From positions 34,945,743 to 35,009,742 of the forward strand of contig CM063283.1 of the NCBI GenBank assembly GCA_032173965.1: a DNA stretch of 64,000 nucleotides, read 5' to 3'. The notes under the pieces were generated by a model. The model did not search any database, was not told where the DNA came from, and worked only from the letters and a program-made list of their open reading frames with translations. Position 1 is the stretch's first letter. Each line of letters opens with the position of its first letter. The position numbers and the translations under genes are program-made. Shown here one piece after another: positions 1 to 13,927 of the stretch. The DNA comes from Sitta carolinensis. Lineage: Eukaryota; Chordata; Aves; Passeriformes; Sittidae.

Positions 1-1799
1 AGTTAAGTTACCTATGCAGTCACAGCCATGTATAAAAGTGGTTGTGTATGATCTGCAAGAAATGAGGGAAAGCATTGCCTCTAAGGAGTTTCTGAATTAC
101 TGAACTAATGGCAATTTATTTGTCTGGCTGTTTATCTAACATCAGTTCAAGAACTTCAAATCTGTTGATGTTGCTGGTAAGATTATATTACTTGTATTAT
201 GTAAGTCTACTGTTTCTCTACAAGGCCACTGGACCCGCTTAGTAAGCAAAACTGGTGAACTGCAGTAGCAGTGGTAGTATTTGCAAATGGCAACTACTGT
301 GCAGCCTTTTAAAGATGGTTTTCTGTTGTGTGTAATTTTGCTTTCTTTGAGTTTTGCCTGGTGTCTCAGAAAAACACTGTGGCAGATAAAAAGGTAAAGC
401 TGTGGTTTTCTAGTGCAACATTTAAATGCCTTAGTGTATCAGACTTTGTTTCTTTTTCTTCATCCTAGGTTATGTATCTTCTACCTTTTGCTGCAAGTGA
501 AATGATTCTTTAATACTGTCATTTCTAATCTGCAGAGCCCTGTCATCTTGCTTTTGGAAGAATGTCCCTTAAGAAAGACCTACATAGAATAATAGAATCA
601 ATAATCATATAAAAGACTTTCTTGTAATGCATACACACAGAAAGGCACTTTTTAGTAGACTTTTCATGCTTTGTTATCATTTCTACAGTTCTACTTTTTA
701 GTAACTGTTGTAGTGGGTATATTCAGTGTGAAAGTGGTCAAATATTTGTTTGAATATTCCTCTAGAAGTATTAGGAACAAAACTGTTTTGAAGGACCAAA
801 CAAGGTTAAGCCTACTTAGCTCCAAAGGAAGATGAGCCAGAAAGTGATTTCTTCACATATTAGGAGAACTCTGAGTGTTACACCCAAAAACTATTCAAGT
901 TACCATTTCAAAAGGTTGTTCTTCCTTCTTGCCAGTTTAAATTTAAAACTTTAAATTTAAGGTGCTTCTTCAGGAGAGAAATCTGGTTTAAGATCAAGAT
1001 CTGACTTAAACAGCAGTGTGAAATAGGTGTATTTAGCATTACTACATTCTTAATTGTATCCATTATGATAGAAGTTTATTTCTGAGGACAGTTTTTAGGT
1101 GTCTTTATTTATTTGAATTTAAAAAGTTGTCTTGAGACTTGATTTTTCTTACTTCTCTTTCTCTGACTAGTAGAATTGCCTGACATGTTTTTAAAAGAGT
1201 AGAAATATGGTAACCTTATCTGTTTCACTCTTCTGTTAAGACTGTGTTTGGCAATTCTGGTCACCCTGGAATCAGACTTTTGAGTTGTATTTGTGAGAAA
1301 GAAATACTGTTTAATGGTATGTATATGAGCTTTGTGATTTAGGAGGAATCATAATTTATAAAATTGTGCAGATTTTTATCAGATCTTCAAATAATTTTGC
1401 AAAGGTAAGCTCTTAAAAGGGAGCAGCTGTTGCATACTTGAAGGTACTGCTTCCCAGAAGCTATCTTGTCCTCTCAAAATCTTTCTGAAACTTAACGAGT
1501 CACATCCAAAGATTTACCATACATACTGTCTTGGAGGTAAAAAGCACCAAATATTTGTTCTATGTAACTTAAATTTGTTATAACTTGTTCATTTGTGTGT
1601 ACATTGAACTACATAATACTGCATGTTTACTGTTATTTGAAAATATTAATATTTCAGCTGCTGATTGAAATCAACATCAATTGATGCATCAATTATGCAA
1701 ACTTGAAATTTGTAGTATTAAAGGCTTCACAAGACACAATTGAATCTTGTATTCTGTAACATGTGCATAACTGCCAAATAACTCATATTTTTCCAGCAG
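1..1799 (+). other. Intron, 3' part
   Basis: AT-rich intronic sequence before the first recognised exon; no coding match seen. It holds a low-complexity inverted repeat at 937-960 and a perfect 16-bp palindrome at 1679-1694, about 100 bases before the acceptor. Confidence 0.8.
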
Positions 1800-1849
1800 G
1801 TAGTGAGTTTGAAGAGGATCTTGAGATACTAGAAGAGGCTGCCTTACAG
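1800..1849 (+). CDS. MYCBP2: MYCBP2 window exon 1 (linker after PHR domains)
   Basis: Encodes GSEFEEDLEILEEAALQ, an acidic helix-like linker matching the family. It starts after CAGCAG, so the acceptor is a NAGNAG pair: the start at 1800 gives Gly-Ser-Glu, as in the mammalian protein I recall, while a start at 1797 adds one Ala in frame. The donor GTATGC follows at 1850 and the exon ends in phase 0. The previous exon is outside the window. Confidence 0.88.
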
Positions 1850-4800
1850 GTATGCTGCAGCCTTTTATCCGTTCCAGTGTATTGTGTTGCATTGCAATAA
1901 TTGCATTGAAACTTTCTGACTGCTACATAAGAAAATAATTTCTAAGGTTTTTATAGTAGAATGGAATCCAACTTATTATGTAACAGTTTAAGAGAATCAT
2001 ACAGAATTTTAGTATTTACATGAAATCTTTTTTTATACTGAATCTGCTTGGAAAAACATGTGTACAATGTCACATAGAGAATTAGATGACCAAGTATTTC
2101 AGAATATCTGTTTGGCTCAATTTGCAGTATTTGGCAAGTTTTAAATTTTACCAAAATCAGTCTTTTACATGTCTTTGTAATTAGAGAAATAAGATCACTT
2201 TTTCAGCTGAGCAGTGATGTCCATCAAATCCCAAATAATGATTGCAGTTGTTCTGGTTTACTAATGGCCTTTTGTTGAGTGCAATGGGAACTAATGCTGA
2301 ATCTCCCTCAACTCAAGGTCATTTAATCTCTTTTGGCATAAATTATTGTTTCATAGACTGAGATGGCTCTTTTTAAACTTTCATCAGGGTAAAGTTTATT
2401 CTTCTTGAATGATTTTAAATGCCCAAAATGCGTTTGTACCAATTGTGTCATGTTATGGGAAAAGGTTAACATGTTACTAAAAAGCTGTTCTACGTCTCTC
2501 TTTTTCACCTGCAACCTCTGCTAAAAAAAAAGGTGTGCAAATCTCACTCAGGCATTCTTGGGAAAGGCTTGGCACTATCTCACTCACCAACCATTTTGGA
2601 AGCTCTCGAAGGAAGTCTCCCACTGCAGGTGCAAAGCAATGAGCAGTCATTTCTGGAAGATTTCATTGCTTGTGTACCAGGATCGAGTGGTGGACGACTT
2701 GCAAGGTGAAACTGCACTGTTGCTTGTCCTCTAAACTGGCTATAGAGCTGTTATTTTTAATATTATTTAAATAAAACTATTTAGCTATATTGTTTCCATT
2801 AATTAAAACCATGTAGACATTCAGATGTTCCATGTCGTTTCTTAGCTCTATGTCACATTTGTACAGAGTAAGAATTTGTCTTTCGGGGGCTGTAAATCAG
2901 GAGATTTTAATGTTAGGTGGTTTTCTTTGCTGTAGGTGGCTGCAGCCAGATTCATATGCTGATCCTCAAAAAACATCATTGATTTTGAATAAGGATGATA
3001 TTCGATGTGGTTGGCCAACTGTTATTACAGTACAAACAAAAGACCAATATGGGGATGTTGTTCATGTTCCTCATATGAAGGTAATTATTGTAATCTTGGC
3101 TGTTCTGCTTCATGTTGCTGTCTTTTAGTTTTTATTATAGGTATTCCACAGAATACTCTCATATAGGACAGAAAGTGGCATTCATAAATTCATTGTAGTC
3201 AGATTTTCTTGCCTCTGAATCCACAAAACTGCCGAATTCTATATTATGCCAGCATGTTTTGTGCAATTCACAATTTGCCTGAAATGAGCTACATGTGTAG
3301 TTGCGTAAATAATCAGTCATAAGTGAGGCTTGATGGTGATGATGCGTTAATGTGTCAAGAACCCATTTTTTAATTTGTAAGCCAGGAAAGAGTATTATAA
3401 ATTATAGACTGTGTGATGGGAAAAAAGAATAAGAAGCCCATTGGTGGACCACCTTATAGTTTATTTTAGACTAGAACAATACTCTTCCCTTTTCTGTTTC
3501 TAATACTTGGAAGTTGCTGTAATCCTTGCAAGTAATCAAAATAACTGACAAGGGCTGGTGTTCCTCTGTTTGCCTTCAGCCTCTTCAGTTAACCACTGTC
3601 TTTCAGTACTGGAAAGGAAGTGTTCTTTACAGCCTCAGGTAGAGTTAGAAGAACTTCGCACATTTTGGGATAAAACCTATACAGGACATATAAAAGTGGG
3701 CTGCTTGATTTGAAGGAGTAAAGCAATGCAAATAAAACAAACACAAAATGGTTTTCACGTAGTTCTAATAAATTAGATTACATCTGTGTTTTAAAGCCTA
3801 CTACTACTGTGGAGTAGTTGGTTTTATTCAAATGGAGATGAACTGCCTTTTACAAAGGCACGATACCTGTGATAAAAGCAATCAAATCTGTTCTTTGTGT
3901 ATGATGTAATAATTGAGAGTTTTCTTACAGTGAGCTTTAAGCATAATGATGAACAGCAGTTCTACAACAGTAACACAAGAATCAGCTTAGTCACAAACAC
4001 TGCTTCAGTGTATGTGTGATTACTGACTTAAATTAGTGAAAACTTTAATGTTTTTAACCTATCAATCAGGAGAAGGATATGTCAAAATACTATCAAAATT
4101 TTTGCCAGTTTTTATTATTTAATTACTGTTCACAAATGTATTAAAGTGACAAAAATCTTAATTCAATTTAATCATTCTTCTGGACTCATTCAGTGTACAA
4201 TGCAGTCATGTAACTTTTGGTAAATTAAGTCAAATTTTGATAAAACAGTGTGTGAAAACTGCAGTATTTAAATACCTGCACTTAATTGCAGATCTAGTAT
4301 GAGTAACACATAAACTTGTTTTCCCGGTAGTCTGTCAGTCTTCATCAGAAAATAGTGTACTGCTAACTGTTCCCTGCACTAATGGAGATCTGTGGTACCT
4401 CTGGGTGAAAAAGTCAAGTTAAAACATGCACAATATAAATGTGCAGTGGTGGTGTAAGGTGTCAGAGACAGCCAGGATCCCATCTGGCCATTGCTGATCC
4501 AGATCTAGTGGCCATGATGATCCACTCTGAAATCTGAGCACTCACTTGAAAGGCTCTCTTTCTACTTCGTTGCAGTTTTCTGATGTGGGAAAACTTCCCT
4601 AGGCATACCAGGCTGTGTGCTGCTTCCCAGGAAGTGCTGTGGAACTGGCAGAAGTGACACCAGCCTGTGCTGATGATGTGCCAAGTCAGTTGGGTGCTTC
4701 TCCCCTGCCCATTGGCATCTTTCCAAGATGCTCTTCTTGGCTTTGCAGATTAAGTGTAGATAGATTGCATTTTGACAAAGCTAGTTTTATGGGGAATGGT

Positions 4801-7800
4801 CTGAGCACTTTGTACTGCATCAAATTTAAAAGAACCTATGTGTCTTTTCTCACTAAATCATATTCCCTCTTCCATATCTTATTACAGGTAGAAGTAAAGG
4901 CTATTCCTGTTTCTCAGAAAAAAACATCTTTGCAACAAGAACAAGTTAAAAAAGTGCAGCGGATACCAGGGAGCCCTGCAACAGCTGTTTCCCCCAGCAG
5001 TGATATGACCTTTGGAGGACTTCCTTCACCAAAGCTTGATTCCTCCTATGAGCCAATGATAGTGAAAGAAGCCCGGTATATTGCTATTACAATGATGAAG
5101 GTAAGTTACTGCAATTTTGGCAATATAACTAAAGAATGCAGCATTCAAAGCGTATAAAGGTATGCATCAGAGAAGAATAAATATATATTTACTTTTGGTC
5201 CCAATCTGAAAATATATTCAATGCAAATTACTTTGATTATATAATTCAGCAATAAACTAAATACATCAAAAGGGCAAATTGCTTAAACTCTAAAGCGGTT
5301 AGATTGGATTAGCATAAAAAGGAAAGTTTTCTTTGATTTTGATTAGGCAGATTAACAAATTAGTCTGAGTCACTCAGAAGAAATAAAAACATATATTGAA
5401 ATGGTGAAGGGAAAGTTAAACCAGTAATTTTATTTATATGGAATTGGAGTGTTGCAGTGAGTACATATTTAAAACTATAACAGGTGTACATAGGAAAATA
5501 TAAGAGCTCAGTGTATTAAAATGGCATACAAATGATTTATATATCAATGCATATGTATTAAGCAGCGTCTGATGAAATGAGCCACTGTTAAATGTATCAG
5601 CTCAGATACTTTGCCAGGAACAGTTTCAAAGAAGTGAAAACTGAGCAGCTAGTGTTGATTTGATAGAATATATTTTAGCACATGCAGTAAATTTACGTAT
5701 GTGTACCATAGTGACCCAATTAAGAGATGTGACATGTTGTGTACAACTAGCAGTTGCACAGCTTAATGAGACAGGATTAGCCAGGAAGGTAGAGAAGGAT
5801 AATACTTAGCATAATCAGTATGGATTTGTTGGGTGGGCAGAACCAGCAAACTAGCGCCTTTTAGAGGGTAAAGGGCTTTTATTGCAAAGGATGATGCTGC
5901 AGCACCTGTGTGTAAATAGTGCAGCTGGGTACTGAATAGTGACTCAATAGATAATGAAAGAACTATTAATGTAGTGTAAAACAAATGGTTTAAGAACTTG
6001 CTAAATCATGTGCATATCAGGGTGTGATTTTGGCATTTTTATTTGGGCTACTGCAAACATTACAACTTGGTTTGATGCTTCTTTTAAAAGTGACTTGAGG
6101 GGAGGCAGAAATACATTATTCCCTAAGTTAGGGTTTACATGGTGTTTCTGATAGCCACTGTCCACAGGTACTTTCTGTTTCTTTTGCAGTTATAGGTACA
6201 CAACTGGTAGGGTGGTATATCTTGTAATGCATGAGATTCTCTGGGGTAAATGATGGGTATTTAGTATAGGGTTGTCAAAAACTTTTGTAGACTTGATGGA
6301 GTGGGGAATGCTTAATATCAGCTAGTTAATATGTAATCATTTTTTAATTGAAATAATGCTGAGGGAAAATGGAAAGATTCATTTAAAATCCTCTTAGTAG
6401 GTAATAACAGTATGATTTATCTTTATCTTGATGAAATTAAAAAAAAAAAAATAGACACCAAAGTTAAATTTAGAAAGTGTGTCTTGTGTTGAAACATGCT
6501 TGATTTCCATATTTAGTGCTCTTCTGGAGAATCTTCACAAGGTTCCTTTCAAGTTAAGTCATTTCCATCCAAAACTTTATGAATTCAAGGCATTGTAAAT
6601 GTTCTAGTTCCCTGCCTGCATTATTAAGCACACTCATTTCATTGTAAAACGCAGGTGTCCTGATATTTTCATTTTTCATCAGCCTGCACATTGTACCAGT
6701 ACTTGATACAAACACCTAAATATCATCAGAAAATGTAGTTTTTCACTTCATAAAAATATATATAATAAATTATGACATGTTTTGGGGGACTGATACCCAA
6801 AACTATATCCTTATATTGGGACCCAAAATGGCTGATCTGCATACATGTTCAAAGGTTCTTGTCCTACCTTTTTTTTTTGTTTTGACTTAACAGGGGAATC
6901 TGGGAACTCAACAACTATTGCAGCTCAGAGAGATTCTTGCTAAGGGACTTAGTGCACTTCGAGGACTAACTGTTTTCTTACGGGGGTTTTCAGAGCAGTG
7001 GTTTCACAAACCGCTATGGAAGTGACCAGGTCTTTTTTATAGTGAAAGTCAATGAAAGTATCACCTCGATGTTGAGGGAATTTCATCTTCACTTGGAGTT
7101 GAAAGAAAAAGGATCTGAAATTTCATTGATAATGCCCCTGGGCTGCTTTACGGGTTTTACCTGAAACATATTTTCTTTTCTGTCTTTACGTGGTCTTCAG
7201 TGCTCTGCCTGGATTCAGAAGGGTTTTATGCAAGTCATATTTGAAGAGGTTCAAAGTTCAAGATTTTCCTTAGCAGTAGCATTCTTTCTTACCTAAATAA
7301 TGGCTGTTTAATGAGACAGTGAAGATACTCTTTCATGTGTGGGTATATATTTCTGTGTTTCGAAATTCGTTTCTGATGCCCTGATCAATGCTTCTGGGGT
7401 GCGTAAAGTTAGATTGATGTGTTCTTGAAGAAAATGCTCTGCTTTCTTTTATTCAAGACAGTGGTATAACTGATAACCATTGGGTTTATGTTTGAATTTC
7501 ATCTGTTTGTAGGCATACGAAAATTATTCTTTTGAAGAACTACGTTTTGCTTCACCAACACCAAAGAGGTAAACATTAAAGAATTTCTTTCTGATAGGGA
7601 TTTAATTAATATATCCTGATGCTTCTGCTTACACCTAGACTCCCAAGTGTGACTGACAGGTAATCGTGTCTGAAGGTAGAAACACAAAAATCAAGTATTA
7701 TGTTTTCTTATATGTAGTAATTTTATTTAAAATCTTTTTTCCTTAATTGTTCTTATGTTGTTAATGCATTGTTATTTGTATTAACTACTCTCTGAATGTG

Positions 7801-10800
7801 TTCTTTTATCATTTGCTATAAATAAATGTGGAATAGAGAATTTTCATAGTAAATAATAGGATGTTAGTACATTTGAAAGGGAAAAATTGTATTTAGATGA
7901 TCTGCTAGAAAAAATGAGTAGTTTCCAAACTAAACATTATACTAATCATTGTATGTGTAGGGACATACATTATGTTAAAAAAGACAGTAACTGTTCAGTG
8001 ATTTTAATTGTTTTGTTTATGCCTAGACCCAGTGAAAACATGCTGATCAGAGTCAATAATGATGGTACATACTGTGCAAACTGGACTCCTGGAGCTGTTG
8101 GTCTCTATACCATTCATGTCACTATAGATGGCATTGAAATAGGTACTTAATTTTCACTATATTTAAGCATAAATTTATATTATTTTTGCTTTGTATACTG
8201 ACACATTTATGTCTTGATGCTCATAAGATTTAATATTGCAGTTCATAGCAAAACTTAGCAGCCAAGTTTTCATTCAAAAGCCTTCTGGTTAAATCACTCT
8301 TGTCAGAAGAAAAAAACCCACACACTGAAATAGGAGTACATGTTGCAAATCATGTATTTATAATAGAAATGTTACCAGATTAATAGACTCTCTTATTCTC
8401 AACTCTCGGTGTTGAAAGAAGAATCTTGTTTCAGCTGAGAGTAACGGAGAAGTGCAGTTAAAGCCCAACACTGAAGAACCTAAGGAAAGGCGAAATTGTT
8501 CCTCACAGTGCTGAAGTGCATACTGTCACTTGTTCTGGAAAATTGAGGAGGTGTGGTCTTAACTGAGACTCTACATGAACTCTGAATTATTTTTAAATGC
8601 TTTTGGTTCATTCCTTGCTGGCAATCTTCTAGTTACCTTGATAATTTTGAGGTGTGCACTGTGAGATAGTATAACATGTGGTGGAAAGAGTGCCCTTCCA
8701 GAAATACTCTGTATCTTGAATACTCTCATGTTAGCCTTACTTGGTGATATGGGAAAGATGGTAGCAGAAACACTGAAGGTGTTGTAGCTGGACCCATGAT
8801 TGATGAGAGGGTTTGGGTGAGTTCACGAGCACCAGCAGTTCCTCTTTCCCAATGCTGACCAACACCTTTAGTAAACACATGGTGATACTCATAAATACAA
8901 GTACACATAAATCACATATAAATTGAATGGGATTTGGGTTTATGTGTTTACTACAGAAGATGTATAAAATATTATTATTAATGGTTATCTCTGTTCCTCA
9001 AACAGAGGATCATTTGCCTTCCTAGGAGCCTGCAGTGCACTCAGTTCTGTTTTTTCCATTGTGTCATTTCTGGCCCAAACTTTACACTGTAGATTAAATC
9101 TGCTGCTCTTACACTTGTACACAGGTTCTACCATCCCTCAAGCATTGTGTAGGGTAAACTTAGAAATGATAAATATAACTCTTAACCTTTGTTATTAAAC
9201 AGGTATGAGTATACTCTTAATACTAAGCTCTGCCATTTTTTTGCAATGGAACTTTCTGACTCAGTCATTATATTAGACTATGCCCTCTGAAGTTTTCATG
9301 TTCCTACCCTTGACCTGTAATTCTGTCAACTTTTGACTGCTTAAGTATTGGTAACAGTATCTCTTTGTTTCAGTATTGTAGATTGCTTCTATTACTGCCA
9401 TGCTTGTTTAAAGGGATGTTACCGAAATAAACAGTTTTATTGCTACTTCTGGATGCTTCTTTTCAAGATGTTGTTCTTCAGAGGGTCACTCTGTAAAGTG
9501 AAATAAAAAACACAACGTTTTTTGCAGTTTCCTCCTAACAGTGTTGCAGTTTGCTTTTAACAGTGTTTGCTGAGGCAATTTCTTTGAAGATTATTACTCA
9601 GGGTTATATTCATCTATTACTTGTTTGTGTCTTTCTTCACATGTACCTTACATGTATTTTTCTTCACAACAAGAATGTCACTTTCCAGTGCCTTCAGGTT
9701 TTGTAACAGCATTGGTAACTAAATATGACAATTCCTTACATTATAGGCCTTTTCGGGTTGTATAATGAGGCTTTTCAGGCTCCTGTATCTATGTCTCACA
9801 TGTAGCAATTAGCTTCTGTAACAGTACAGCATTGCATAAGCTGCTGACTCTCCAGTAGCTTTCACTTGCACCTCTCAAACACTGTACTCTGTGTTGACCG
9901 TTCCTTGAAACATAACCCTGCAGAGACACTGTTAAAATACAAAATTACCTGGTAGTGCTTTGTACATGCACTGTGACAGATATCTAAAAGCATGGAACCA
10001 CCTCTCTGTAAATTTCCACATATGAAAATAGAAATGTTCAAAAATTAATACCTTGCACCATGAAACAATTTCAAGTGTTGATTTTGGCAGACAGATAAGT
10101 AAGTGGTTATTTTGTTTACTCTAAACTGTAGCACAAATAAACTGTAGTTACTGTTTAACTAATATATTCCCCTATATATTTTTTTAACTTAGTCTTTGCT
10201 TGCTTATAGATGCTGGACTGGAAGTGAAAGTAAAAGATCCTCCAAAAGGAATGATACCTCCTGGAACCCAACTTATTAAACCAAAGGCAGAGCCTCAGCC
10301 AAACAAGGTTCGGAGAACTGAAAAAAACCCCAGAACAGACAGTTAATGTGTTTGGGTGGGACTTTATTGTTGTTTTAATATATACTTTATCACATAATAG
10401 TGCTGCAGATTTAAGGATATTTGCAGATCACTTTAACATGCTGAATGGAATGAAATTAATGTACTAGATAAAAATGAAACATTCATTTCATTTTCTTTGT
10501 GTAAATGAGTTCATAAAACTGTTAGAAGCTCTACAGAAACAGCCTTTGCCTTGGTTTGTCACACAAACATTGCACAGCTATTATCAAAGCCACAGACAAA
10601 ATGTTGCTTTATTATTAGTTCTATTTCTTATATATCTTACTCTGAAATTAATTGTGCATGAAGTTTTGCAAAGATTTTATTTTGTCATAAACATTTTCAG
10701 TCAGTATAAAATCAATAACCAGTTCCTTTAGTGTATTTTCCTTCCTTAGAGAATGGCGTGATTATGTTTTTTTAAAGGTATCCTTTCTGTAGCTTTTGAC

Positions 10801-13800
10801 CTCCCCATTCACCTTATCATTCCACCCTGAAGGACTAAAGTAGACATAATAAAGCAAGAAAGCTGGAATGGGCAGCAGTAGTATAAGGAAAATGCCCAGA
10901 CGAGGGAACTACTTTGCATTGCCTTTTAGATGCAAAGGAAGGGATATTAAATGAGGAGCTCATTTTTAATTTATTTTTTTGTGGAATGAGCCTATATTAA
11001 AAGGTACGGAATTCTGAAATACCACAAGGTTGTCTTTCCTGTCCTACTGAAATTGGGAAGGTGGTTAAGAAATATATGGTTACAAAAAGGGTCAGGTTTC
11101 TGACAACTTCTCACCTCTGCAGTGTGTCCTGATTTTTTTTTTTCCCCTAGACTTCAGGATAATCCAGAGACTTGTTGTATGGTTCCCCAGTCTTAAAAAG
11201 CATCCAGCATCTGCTTCTACTACTAACAAGATTCTTTTTCCCTGCAGCCATTCCTCAAAAATAATATATGTACTTGTAGTTTCAATGCAACATTTACCCC
11301 TCACTGGGTCTCTTTTTTTTTATTTTTTCCCCAAGAAGCTTCTTTTAGACTCTCCCTTCTCTTGGAAGGAAGGCTTCCTGCTTAATTTATTATCTTAATT
11401 AGAACTCCCAATTCCTACTAAGAGATTTATCTCATGCAACTTAATGATACCTCCACCTGATCATCATACGTGCTGTTTTACTGTCCCCAGGTTGAGAGAT
11501 TTTAGTTTGATATGAGATGAATTGCTGAACAGAAGTTCTGTTTGTCTTTTCAATTATTACAGTGGAAATGGGGGTGACTTGTTCATACACCATAACTCTG
11601 TGTTGTCAGGGAACAGTCACAGTACTTGACAGAAGTCAGTCCTCTGGTGTTCTGAGATGTTATGGAGTGTTTAATCCTCTCCTTGTGTTGTTCTGCGTGC
11701 ATGTCTCATTTCTTCTTCCGAGTTTCAGCCTCTTGGAAAAAGGAGCCATCTTCATCCTGTACATATTGTCTGTAGACCCTGCTGTCAAATTAAACTAGGT
11801 CTTTCATGGTAAATCGTTTAGTAATTCATTTTTCTTCTGGGTCATAATAAATCACATAACAAATCAGGATAATTCTTTGAGTATCAACAGCAGTATTGTA
11901 AGTAATACAGCAAGGTGATAATTGTACTGTGCTCCGTGTTTCTGAAAGCAAGAACGCAGATTAGACATATGTTAGTCAGACACAGTCCACTATGCCAGAT
12001 CATGTTTTGCTGAGAAAACAGGCTTAGTTGATTTCTAAATGCTTCTTCATTCTCTTTGTCAACCTGAAATTTCAGACAGTTATAACCAAAGGATGCTAAA
12101 AGTGCATTCTCAGTGATGATCTGTTCTCAACTAGAAACACCAGAATATTTTCATTGAGGCACTGGAACAGTCCAGCTTTGTAGCCAAACCTTACTTAAAT
12201 TGCAAGCAGAAAATGGGTACTGTTATGATTTTGTATGTGTATTCTTCACTCCCTGTTATTTGAAGTCAGATGAAAAATCTGAAGGAGACTATGACAGTGA
12301 TCTGTATTCAACCTGAGGTATATAACCCATATGAATTGCTGCCTCCTTATTAGCTGCAAGTCTTTAGTTAACTAACTTGCAGGAAACTTCATTCCACATC
12401 CCATTGAGGAAAACATTGCTTTTTAAACTATGTAATGTAATTCAGGGTAGTCAGAACCAACTGCAAGACAGTGGTCCTAATTTAGCTGAATTTGAAGGTG
12501 CAGCACTGGTACCAGAATGATTGTCACTAGCGTGTTTTAGTGGATTCTGTTGTCCTGACACAAGTAGCTAGCATCGATTGCAAAACCAAAGAACTTCTAC
12601 CAAACCCAGAAGCTCTGGGCTGGGGGTGGTTTTTCTCACCCCTTTGTAGATGATCAACCCCCTTGTTAAGGTTGCTTTATCCTGTACAACACCCCATTCT
12701 GTTGTGTGACATGTACCTCTGCAGATTTGTCAAATAAAAAGGAACAGCAACACAGCTCTTGAAAACTGCTGTGCGCTGTAGGGATGATGTACATCCTAAT
12801 TGCTAAGCCTTTCTGCCTTAGTAGTTCTTTGGTTGGAATCCAGTTTGTGTGTGCTTCATGGAAGAACTGCCTTTGGAGGTGTTAGAGAGTTATAAAACCA
12901 CTGTGCTCTACAGAAATATTCCTACCAAAGAGGTGCTGTATCATAAAGAAGACACAGACAAAAATATATTTCATCATGGTCAGAAATGAGCATAACAGAA
13001 CTCCTAATCTGTGTTTTATTATATTGCCTGTCAGTGGATCTGATCCTTAAGCAATTTCAAGTTATAGGTTGAAGTTTTTTATTAACTAGGTAGGTTAGCT
13101 GTTGCAAAAGGAAAGAAGGCTTTTTACAGCCCTATTCCTACTCAAAATCTGGAATAATCTAAAGTTTTTCATCCAACATCTAGCAAACTGTCATAATGAT
13201 GTTCTGAAGTAGCATGATGCGAGGACCCCTAATTTGCATGACTTTGTTTTTGGCTTGTCTGTGATTAGAATGCTGTCAGCAGTAATTCAGCTGTATACCT
13301 TTACCAGGACCTTGAACGTCCTAGTTTAGATTCTGTTGTAAGAATCCAAGTATAATGAGTAAGAGGACTGTTAATAAGCAATACTTTGTACATTTTGGTG
13401 TAATTTATGTCTGAAGTCCTTCACATTTTGATTTCTGATTTTGGGGTTTTCGTTGGTTTTGTATTTGTTTTTTTAAATTAGCCTCACAATAAATATAATT
13501 TCTTAAATAATTTCTTTAGGGAAAAAAGGTTCACGTACTTACTTGTTACCTTTCCTTATGTTTCACTGAGTTAGTTCTTTACACATCATTCTGTGCTTTA
13601 TATTGCTATAGATTAAATCCATATTTCCATTGATACTTTTATCACTTTTACCTGTGGAGTTTGAAAATAACCTTCCAAGAAAATGGTTTTATACTGTATA
13701 GATAGTATATATGCGTCTCTGATTTTAAGAAACCAATAGGATGGCTTACATTTCTTCTCTATGGGACAGGTACCTGATAATGTTTGGATGGTAAAAAGTG

Positions 13801-13881
13801 TGATAGTGAATAACAAGTGGGAGATTTTGTGCTGCTGTAGTAAGTCCAGCTAGTAGAAAGGAGCCTCTGCTCTAACCTTCC

Positions 13882-13927
<46 letters not shown>

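Noticed and set aside
937..960. Inverted repeat ttaaatttaaa / tttaaatttaa
   Set aside because: Pure A/T low complexity, expected by chance in this background.
4666..4735. TGATGATG resembling a C/D snoRNA C box
   Set aside because: No D box at proper spacing and no terminal stem; the same was true of similar TGATGA sites at about 3340 and 12113.
4615..4887. Open frame running into exon 4888-5100 from upstream, suggesting a longer exon
   Set aside because: A clear TTATTACAG acceptor at 4887 matches the phase of the previous exon, and the upstream residues are not MYCBP2-like.
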